From Mycolicibacterium frederiksbergense (GTDB taxonomy: Bacteria; Actinomycetota; Actinomycetes; Mycobacteriales; Mycobacteriaceae), in NCBI RefSeq assembly GCF_029893345.1, contig NZ_JARXVE010000012.1, positions 62,001 to 126,000 of the forward strand: a DNA stretch of 64,000 nt, in the 5' to 3' direction. A program made the position numbers and the translations under genes. The notes under the pieces are model-generated. The model saw only the letters and a list, made by a program, of their open reading frames with translations. It did no database searches and was not told the origin of the DNA. Below, one piece after another: positions 58,310 through 64,000 of the stretch; position 1 is the stretch's first letter; each line of letters begins with the position of its first letter.

Positions 58310-59131
58310 TCAGAGCGGGAACAGCGACGCGATCGCTTTTGTCTCGTCGCCGACGGCATATGTGAGCGTTCTAACAATGCGATCGGTGAGCCCAGCGCCG
58401 AATTTGTCGGTCGATCCGGCCGGGTGCACGTGCGAGAGGATCTCCAGCTTCTCGCCGAGCGCCACCGCGGCGTCGTGCTCGATGGTCACCCGCAGCGGGT
58501 TCTCCAGGAGCTCGGGATGGGAGTACAGGTAGTCCTCGACCACCGACCAGTACACCGAGTTGTTCATGTGGTCGAACAGGTCGATGTCGGACACCCGCAC
58601 CGGGTATTCGCGGATCTCCACTGCGTCATCACGACTACCGGCCTTCAGGTAGGACTTCCAGCGCAGCCGGGACTCGTCGGTGGTGCGACGCAGGCCCGAC
58701 AGGAAATCGTCCGAGATGCGGGCCGGCCCCTGGGTCTCGCGGTTGATGTTGATCCAGAACGCCTCGGACTCCATCAGGCCGCCCTTGCGGCCGTCGATAC
58801 GCACCCGCATCTCGCACCACCGGTTCGACGTTCCCGAACACCACCGCCGCATCCGCAGCATGTCGCCGCCCTCGATGGGCCGGATCAGATCCACCATCGT
58901 GCGCCGGACAACCCACGCGGGGTGGACGTCTTCATAGCCCATCTCCCGCAACTGGTCCTGGCCGATGTCTTGAATGTGCCGGCACGCGCCGTCGAACCGC
59001 AGTCGGCCGGTGCGGTCGACATCGGCCATCCGCAGCGGCCATTCCCGGTCGAAGACGTCGGGATGGGGATCGGGCACCGGCATCATCAGCTTGTTCAGCC
59101 CGGTGGTCAGTTTGCCCGCGGTTCCCGTCAT
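58310..59131 (-). CDS. Acyl-ACP thioesterase-like protein (Rv0466-like)
   Basis: A 273-residue double-hotdog protein related to plant-type acyl-ACP thioesterases. It shows VFDREWPLRMADVDRTGRLRFDG, DLFDHMNNSVYW and a Cys/His-containing core. The ATG at 59131 with GGGAG seven bases upstream is much better supported than an ATG 18 codons earlier. It is divergent from ramB. Confidence 0.86.
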   Translation of the reverse strand: MTGTAGKLTTGLNKLMMPVPDPHPDVFDREWPLRMADVDRTGRLRFDGACRHIQDIGQDQLREMGYEDVHPAWVVRRTMVDLIRPIEGGDMLRMRRWCSGTSNRWCEMRVRIDGRKGGLMESEAFWININRETQGPARISDDFLSGLRRTTDESRLRWKSYLKAGSRDDAVEIREYPVRVSDIDLFDHMNNSVYWSVVEDYLYSHPELLENPLRVTIEHDAAVALGEKLEILSHVHPAGSTDKFGAGLTDRIVRTLTYAVGDETKAIASLFPL

Positions 59132-59210
59132 GGTGATCTCCCAAATTGCGATGTCTGAGCCGATCATGCCAGGCGGCCTGTTCATGCCATAGAGACCTGT
59201 CTGCCAATAA

Positions 59211-59229
59211 TGCGAAGCAACCCTTCGCA
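59211..59229. promoter_or_regulatory. Inverted repeat just upstream of ramB
   Basis: TGCGAAG (59211-59217) and CTTCGCA (59223-59229), separated by five bases, form a perfect inverted repeat 20 bp before the ramB start. The half-site resembles the icl-upstream motifs (TTGCGAAG). Autoregulation by RamB is a reasonable inference. Confidence 0.5.
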
Positions 59230-59249
59230 GCGTTGTTAGGCTGTTTGAC

Positions 59250-60665
59250 GTGGCAAAAACGTTCGTCGGTTCACGAGTGCGGCAACTGCGCAGCGAGCGT
59301 GGTTTCAGCCAGGCGGCGCTGGCGCAGATGTTAGAGATCTCACCGAGTTACCTCAACCAGATCGAGCACGATGTGCGCCCGTTGACGGTGGCGGTGCTGC
59401 TGCGCATCACCGAGGTGTTCGGGGTGGACGCCACCTTCTTCGCACCCCAGGACGACACCCGCCTGGTTGCCGAGATGCGCGAGGTGACGATGGACCGCGA
59501 CCTCGGCATCGACATGGACGTCGCCGAGATCGCCGACATGGTCGCGGCCTATCCGAATTTCGCCCGCGCCATGGTCAACCTGCACGGCCGTTACCGCCTG
59601 ACCACCACCCAGCTGGCGGCCGCCACCGAAGACCGCTACTCCGACGGCAGCGGCAGCGGTTCCATCACCATGCCGCACGAGGAAGTGCGCGACTACTTCT
59701 ATCAGCGGCAGAACTATCTGCATGAACTCGACACCGCCGCAGAGGATCTCACCGCCAAGATGCGCATGCACGGCGGCGATCTGGCCGGTGAACTGTCCAA
59801 CCGGCTGACCACTGTGCACGGGGTGCGGGTCGTGCGGCGCATCGATCTGGGCGACACCGTGCTGCACCGCTACGACCCGGCCACCAAGACCTTGGAGATG
59901 GGCAACCACCTTTCCAGCGGTCAGCAGGTGTTCAAGATGGCCGCCGAGCTGGCCTTCCTGGAGTTCGGTGGGTTGATCGACAAGCTGGTCGACGAGGGCA
60001 TGTTCACCAGCGACGAATCGCGCACACTGGCCCGGCTCGGGCTGGCCAACTACTTCGCCGCGGCGACTGTGCTGCCCTACCGGCAGTTCCACGATGTGGC
60101 CGAAAACTTCCGCTACGACGTCGAGCGACTCTCGGCGTTCTACTCGGTGAGTTACGAGACCATCGCCCACCGGCTCTCCACCCTGCAGCGGCCGTCGATG
60201 CGCGGCGTGCCGTTCTCATTCGTCCGGGTCGACCGCGCCGGAAACATGTCAAAACGACAGTCCGCCACGGGTTTCCACTTCTCCTCCTCCGGTGGCACCT
60301 GCCCGTTGTGGAACGTGTACGAGACCTTTGGCAATCCCGGCAAGATCGGCGTACAGGTCGCGCAGATGCCCGACGGACGCAACTACATGTGGGTGGCGCG
60401 CACCGTGGAGCGTCGTGCCTCGCGCTACGGACAGCCCGGCAAGACGTTTGCGATCGGGCTGGGATGCGAACTGCGCCACGCGCATCGACTGGTCTACTCC
60501 GAAGGGCTTGACCTGTCCGGAGAGGCGGCCACGCCCATCGGATCGGGCTGCCGGGTGTGCGAACGCGACAACTGCCCACAACGTGCGTTCCCGGCCCTCG
60601 GCAAGGCCTTGGACCTCAACGAGCACCGCTCCACAGTGTCGCCGTATTTGGTGCGGCAGAAATAA
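59250..60665 (+). CDS. ramB: Transcriptional regulator RamB (short-chain fatty acid/glyoxylate regulator)
   Basis: A 471-residue regulator. The XRE helix-turn-helix spans about residues 8-62 (SQAALAQMLEISPSYLNQIEHD). An IrrE-like middle domain includes AELAFLEFGGLIDKLVDE. A C-terminal domain carries Cys-rich CRVCERDNCPQRAFP, as in ScfR/RamB proteins, a likely metal or ligand site. It controls icl and acetate metabolism in actinobacteria. It corresponds to Rv0465c. GTG start. Confidence 0.92.
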   Translation: MAKTFVGSRVRQLRSERGFSQAALAQMLEISPSYLNQIEHDVRPLTVAVLLRITEVFGVDATFFAPQDDTRLVAEMREVTMDRDLGIDMDVAEIADMVAAYPNFARAMVNLHGRYRLTTTQLAAATEDRYSDGSGSGSITMPHEEVRDYFYQRQNYLHELDTAAEDLTAKMRMHGGDLAGELSNRLTTVHGVRVVRRIDLGDTVLHRYDPATKTLEMGNHLSSGQQVFKMAAELAFLEFGGLIDKLVDEGMFTSDESRTLARLGLANYFAAATVLPYRQFHDVAENFRYDVERLSAFYSVSYETIAHRLSTLQRPSMRGVPFSFVRVDRAGNMSKRQSATGFHFSSSGGTCPLWNVYETFGNPGKIGVQVAQMPDGRNYMWVARTVERRASRYGQPGKTFAIGLGCELRHAHRLVYSEGLDLSGEAATPIGSGCRVCERDNCPQRAFPALGKALDLNEHRSTVSPYLVRQK

Positions 60666-60718
60666 CCCACCGGAAGCTCGACGTTCCAACCCCGCTGCCC
60701 TGTGCCAGACTCGGCGGG

Positions 60719-61270
60719 GTGAGCGCACTCGAGCCGGCCCGCATCGCACCGGGCGGATTCCGCGAGCTGGGACCGATCAACTGGGCCATCGCCAAGCTCG
60801 GCGCCAGGGCCATCCGGGCACCGAGATTCACCCTGTTCAACGTGCTGGGCCAGCACAAACTGCTGTTCCTGGCCTGGCTGCCGTACTCCGGGGTGCTGCT
60901 CGGCCCGCTGGGCAAGTTGTCCCGCCAGGATGCCGAACTGGTCATCCTGCGGGTCGGCTACCTGCGGGACTGCGAGTACGAGCTGCAGCAGCACCGCCGG
61001 CTGGCCCGCAGCCGCGGCGTGGACGCCGAGACCCAGGCCCGCATCTTCGAGGGACCCGACGCCGAGGGGCTGACCGACCGTCAGCGGGTGCTGATCACCG
61101 CGACCGACGAGTTCGTCATCACCCGATCCATCTCGCCGGAAACCTGGGCAGCGCTGTCCACCCTGCTCAGCAAGCAGCAGATCATCGAATTCTGCATGCT
61201 GGCAAGTCAATACGATGGCCTGGCCGCCACCATGACCACGCTGCGCATCCCGCTGGACTTCCCGGACTAG
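60719..61270 (+). CDS. Carboxymuconolactone decarboxylase-family protein (Rv0464c-like)
   Basis: A 183-residue AhpD-like helical protein. GKLSRQDAELVILRVGYLRDCEYELQQHRRLA, cited in part as DAELVILRVGYLRDCEYE, carries a Cys-Glu-x-x-x-x-x-His arrangement in place of the usual CxxCxxxH motif. Peroxidase-coupling function is thus uncertain. The GTG at 60719 was chosen. Located 53 bp after ramB. Confidence 0.82.
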   Translation: MSALEPARIAPGGFRELGPINWAIAKLGARAIRAPRFTLFNVLGQHKLLFLAWLPYSGVLLGPLGKLSRQDAELVILRVGYLRDCEYELQQHRRLARSRGVDAETQARIFEGPDAEGLTDRQRVLITATDEFVITRSISPETWAALSTLLSKQQIIEFCMLASQYDGLAATMTTLRIPLDFPD

Positions 61271-61274
61271 GCGA

Positions 61275-61319
61275 TTTGGGTGCATCCAGTAACGCTTGGC
61301 GTTACCAAATGCACCCAAA
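61275..61319. terminator. Hairpin between convergent genes
   Basis: TTTGGGTGCAT (61275-61285) pairs with ATGCACCCAAA (61309-61319), and TAACGC with GCGTTA around a TTG loop. It begins four bases after the stop of the CMD-family gene and ends ten before the membrane-protein stop. No T-tract follows. It is probably a bidirectional terminator. Confidence 0.65.
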
Positions 61320-61328
61320 CCGCAGACC

Positions 61329-61598
61329 TCAGAGGTAGGTCACCCCGAGCACCCCGAGCGAGAACAGCACCGGGGACACCGGCAGCGCCCACAGGAACGC
61401 CGCCAAGGTATGGGATTTCTCCTGGTACTTGCGCCAGCCGAAGTATCCTCCGGCCGCACCGCCGATGAATGACACCGCAGCGACCAACAGCACCCAGATG
61501 TTGACCCGGGAGCTGTCGGTCGCCAAAGTGATGGCGGCCAGCCACAGAACGTGGCCGACCACCAAACCGGCTATGCCGGCGACGATTTCGTTTCTCAA
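61329..61598 (-). CDS. Small membrane protein (Rv0463-like), TTG start
   Basis: An 89-residue protein with three hydrophobic segments (about 8-24, 31-49 and 66-86). The TTG start overlaps the lpd stop (TTGA), mirroring the ATGA couplings elsewhere. Longer in-frame readings upstream run inside lpd and are not credible. Function unknown. Confidence 0.75.
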   Translation of the reverse strand: MRNEIVAGIAGLVVGHVLWLAAITLATDSSRVNIWVLLVAAVSFIGGAAGGYFGWRKYQEKSHTLAAFLWALPVSPVLFSLGVLGVTYL

Positions 61599-62989
61599 AA
61601 GTTGATCATGTGGCCGGCCAGACCGTGGAAGCACTCCTGCAGCGCCTCCGACAGAGTCGGGTGGGTGTGCACGTTGCGGGCCAGCTCGTTGACGGTCAGA
61701 TCCCACTTCTGGGCCAGCGTCAGCTCAGGCAGCAACTCGGACACGTCGGGCCCGATCAGGTGCCCGCCGAGCAGCTCGCCGTACTTGCTGTCGGCGATCA
61801 GCTTCACGAAACCGGTCGGATCGGCCAGGCCGTGCGCCTTGCCGTTGGCGCTGAACGGGAACTTGGCGACCTTGACGTCGTATCCCTCGGCGCGGGCCTG
61901 CTCCTCGGTCAGCCCGAAGCTGGCCACCTGCGGCTGGCAGAACGTGGCGCGCGGCATCATCCGGTAGTCGCCGAGCGGCATGGTCTCGGCATTGCCGATG
62001 GTTTCGGCGGCGACCACGGCCTGCGCCTCGGCCACATGCGCCAGCTGCAGCAGCCCGGTGACGTCGCCGATGGCGTAGATGTGCGGCACGTTGGTGTGCA
62101 TGTACTCGTCGATCGCGATGGCCCCGCGGTCGGTGAGCGCCACCCCCGCCTTGTCCAGGCCGTAGCCCTCGATGTTGGGCGCGAAGCCGATGGCCTGCAG
62201 CACCTTGTCGGCCTTGAGCTCCTCGGCCTTGCCGTCGTTGCTGACCGTCACCTTCACCGTCGAGCCGTCATCGACGATCCCCTCGACCTTGGTGTTGGTG
62301 AGGATCTTCACACCCAACTTCTTGTACTGCTTCTCGATCTCCTTGGAGACCTCGGCGTCCTCGTTGGGCAGGGCACGCGGCAGGAACTCGACGATGGTGA
62401 CGTCCACGCCATAGTTCTTCAGCACGTAGGCGAACTCCATGCCGATCGCGCCGGCCCCGGCGATGATGATCGACCCCGGCAACTCGCGCGACAGGATCTG
62501 GGTCTCGTAGGTGACCACGTTGTCGGACAGCGAGGTGCCCGGCACCAGCCGGGTCGAGGACCCGGTGGCAATGATCGCGTTGTCGAAGGTGAGTTCCTCG
62601 GTGCCGCCGTCGTTGAGCTTGACCGACATCGACTTGGGACCAGTGAACGATCCGTAGCCGTGGACCTCGGTGATCTTGTTCTTCTTCATCAAGAAGTGCA
62701 CGCCGGCGACCCGGCCGTCGGCGACCTTGCGGCTGCGGTCGAAGGCGGCGCCGTAGTCAAACGTGACCTCGCCGCTCATGCCGAAGGTCTTGGCTTCCTT
62801 GTTGAAGATGTGCGCGATCTCCGCGTTGCGCAGCAGCGCCTTGGACGGGATACACCCGACATTGAGGCATACGCCGCCCCAGTACTTGGGCTCGACAATT
62901 GCGGTATTCAGCCCCAGTTGGGCGGCACGAATGGCCGCGACGTATCCACCGGGACCAGCTCCGAGAACGACGACGTCAAAGTGGGTCAC
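61595..62989 (-). CDS. lpd: Dihydrolipoamide dehydrogenase
   Basis: A 464-residue flavoprotein, E3 of pyruvate and other 2-oxo acid dehydrogenases and of peroxidase complexes in mycobacteria. VVVLGAGPGGYVAAIRAAQLG is the FAD loop. WGGVCLNVGCIPSKALL holds the redox disulfide. SIIIAGAGAIGMEFAYVL binds NAD. VHTHPTLSEAL carries the His-Glu pair. It corresponds to lpdC (Rv0462). Confidence 0.96.
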   Translation of the reverse strand: MTHFDVVVLGAGPGGYVAAIRAAQLGLNTAIVEPKYWGGVCLNVGCIPSKALLRNAEIAHIFNKEAKTFGMSGEVTFDYGAAFDRSRKVADGRVAGVHFLMKKNKITEVHGYGSFTGPKSMSVKLNDGGTEELTFDNAIIATGSSTRLVPGTSLSDNVVTYETQILSRELPGSIIIAGAGAIGMEFAYVLKNYGVDVTIVEFLPRALPNEDAEVSKEIEKQYKKLGVKILTNTKVEGIVDDGSTVKVTVSNDGKAEELKADKVLQAIGFAPNIEGYGLDKAGVALTDRGAIAIDEYMHTNVPHIYAIGDVTGLLQLAHVAEAQAVVAAETIGNAETMPLGDYRMMPRATFCQPQVASFGLTEEQARAEGYDVKVAKFPFSANGKAHGLADPTGFVKLIADSKYGELLGGHLIGPDVSELLPELTLAQKWDLTVNELARNVHTHPTLSEALQECFHGLAGHMINF

Positions 62990-63070
62990 GAATCCACCCT
63001 AACCTGGCGACGCAATCGTGCTACCGGGCGATCCAGCCGAACGCGCAGGCGCCGCGACCCGCGACGACCG

Positions 63071-63592
63071 TTACACCTGCGCGGCGCGTCCCCCGGGTAC
63101 CGGGCAGGCGTCGGCCGCCTCGTCGATGATGTTGCTGCCGGTATCGGACGGGCGGACCCCGGCGTCGAACTGCGCGCCGGTCACCGGCGGATGCTCGGCC
63201 AGCGCGTCGTTCTCGGCGTCGGTGAACGCCCGGCCTCGGGACAGGAACCGCATGCCCTCGGGGGCTTCCAGGCTGAACCCGCCGCCGCGGCCGGGCACTA
63301 CGTCGATCACCAGCTGGGTGTGTTTCCACGCCTCGAATTGCGGGCCGGAGATCCACACCGGCACGCCGGAAATCCCTTTGCTCCTCGCGTCCGCGCCGCC
63401 GACGCCGAACACGGCCAGCAGGATGTCCCGGTCTCCGACGATGAACTCCCCGTCCGGGTAACACATCGGCGACGACCCGTCACAACACCCGCCGGACTGG
63501 TGGAACATCAACGCCCCGTGCCGCTGCTGCAGCCGTGTCAGCAGGTCGGCGGCGGCCGCGGTGATCAGCGCCCGCGACGGTGCTTGGCCCAT
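63071..63592 (-). CDS. DUF779 protein (Rv0459-like)
   Basis: A 173-residue protein of the DUF779 family. It has MFHQSGGCCDGSSPMCYP and VVPGRGGGFSLEAPEGMRFLSR, where the Cys pair is typical. Family genes usually sit next to an acetaldehyde/aldehyde dehydrogenase gene, which is missing here. The start at 63592 has AGAGGG six bases upstream. Confidence 0.85.
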   Translation of the reverse strand: MGQAPSRALITAAAADLLTRLQQRHGALMFHQSGGCCDGSSPMCYPDGEFIVGDRDILLAVFGVGGADARSKGISGVPVWISGPQFEAWKHTQLVIDVVPGRGGGFSLEAPEGMRFLSRGRAFTDAENDALAEHPPVTGAQFDAGVRPSDTGSNIIDEAADACPVPGGRAAQV

Positions 63593-63654
63593 GACATCCC
63601 TCTCGCACACTGGTGTTACCCGGCTCACAGTACGCGCGTGGTCACAATGTGAGG

Positions 63655-64000
63655 GTGCCGGACGACCCTTATCTGTGGCTTGAAGACATCACCGGCGACG
63701 ACGCGTTGGCCTGGGTGCGCGCCCACAACGAGCCGACGATCGCCGAGCTGAGCGGCGAGCGGTTCGAGGCGATGCGCTCGGAGATCCTGGAGATCCTCGA
63801 CACCGATGCGCGCATTCCCTACCCGGGGCGCCGCGGTGAGTACCTGTACAACTTCTGGCGCGACGAGGCCAATCCGCGCGGCCTGTGGCGCCGCACCACG
63901 CTGGACAGCTACCGCACCGATGCACCGGACTGGGATCTGATCCTCGATCTGGATGAGCTGGCCCGCACCGAAGGCGAGAACTGGGTGTGGGCCGGGCCCG
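63655..64000 (+). CDS. ptrB: S9 prolyl oligopeptidase-family protein, N-terminal part (cut by window edge)
   Basis: The first ~115 residues of a prolyl oligopeptidase/oligopeptidase B-like serine peptidase. It opens with PDDPYLWLEDITGDDALAWVRAHN, an unmistakable beginning of this family. YNFWRDEANPRGLWRRTTL continues the first propeller. The catalytic Ser domain lies outside the window. GTG start, positionally Rv0457c. Divergent from the DUF779 gene. Confidence 0.88.
   Translation, partial: MPDDPYLWLEDITGDDALAWVRAHNEPTIAELSGERFEAMRSEILEILDTDARIPYPGRRGEYLYNFWRDEANPRGLWRRTTLDSYRTDAPDWDLILDLDELARTEGENWVWAGP

Noticed and set aside
61610..63652. 680-codon forward open frame opposite lpd and DUF779
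   Set aside because: Antisense to lpd, which has all its catalytic motifs; no recognisable domain.
1..64000. tRNA, rRNA, CRISPR array or insertion sequence
   Set aside because: No cloverleaf, regularly spaced repeat-spacer array or transposase motif was found by eye on either strand; a dedicated scan could still reveal a degenerate case.

Overview
The window comes from a mycobacterium, most likely a rapidly growing environmental one (Mycolicibacterium type). GC content is high, GTG and TTG starts are common, and four-base ATGA/GTGA gene overlaps are frequent. Most of the window is collinear, in reverse order, with the M. tuberculosis Rv0524 (hemL) to Rv0457c (ptrB) segment. Locus equivalences were recalled from memory and supported by gene order and protein motifs; no database search was run.

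Layout. 1-5.8 kb: the 5' part of hemL, then accessory genes: two F420-type nitroreductase-like proteins, a COG4705-like membrane protein, an MddA-type methyltransferase, and an oxygenase/TetR/flavin-protein operon. 5.97-17.4 kb: an accessory block absent from the M. tuberculosis order. It starts with a 1438-residue AAA-ATPase/class III nucleotide cyclase. A tightly coupled seven-gene operon follows: an HK97/encapsulin-like shell candidate, a polyprenyl diphosphate synthase, two unknown small proteins, a CrtC/AttH-like protein, an SCP2-like protein, and an FAD desaturase-like oxidoreductase with a Pro-rich tail carrying two near-identical helical motifs. 17.4-24.3 kb: the haem operon hemA-hemC-hemD-hemB with four small membrane proteins downstream, plus a glutaredoxin-like gene. 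24.3-34.5 kb: serB1-like, hadD, an acyltransferase, galE2, the ribosomal protein bS22, a BldC-like regulator, proC, a thioesterase, a sugar isomerase, an Rv0497-like protein, ppx1 and an Rv0495c-like protein. 34.6-41.5 kb: rmlA, regX3-senX3, gpm1, a YbjN protein, mshA and a ROK regulator. 41.7-54.7 kb: SDR, L,D-transpeptidase, murB, a START-like protein, a methyltransferase, a nitrilase-family protein, a DUF2993 protein, deoC, small secreted and membrane proteins, hbhA, XRE, DUF445, madR, PPK2 and a DUF559-type protein. 54.7-64 kb: umaA, fadB2, icl, thioesterase, ramB, a CMD protein, a membrane protein, lpd, DUF779 and the start of ptrB.

The core genes cover haem, mycolic acid, cell-wall (MurB, Ldt), mycothiol, glyoxylate-shunt and phosphate-sensing functions. 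The strongest candidate for an undescribed system is 10393-17422. It looks like an isoprenoid-processing pathway co-transcribed with a possible protein shell, and its terminal enzyme carries repeated cargo-like motifs. It sits directly downstream of a nucleotide cyclase whose own start overlaps a proline-ending mini-ORF. Several intergenic palindromes are also notable. One related pair flanks a DUF559-type gene in inverted orientation. Another pair lies inside the hem and gpm1-senX3 intergenic regions. No tRNA, rRNA, CRISPR array or insertion sequence was seen.
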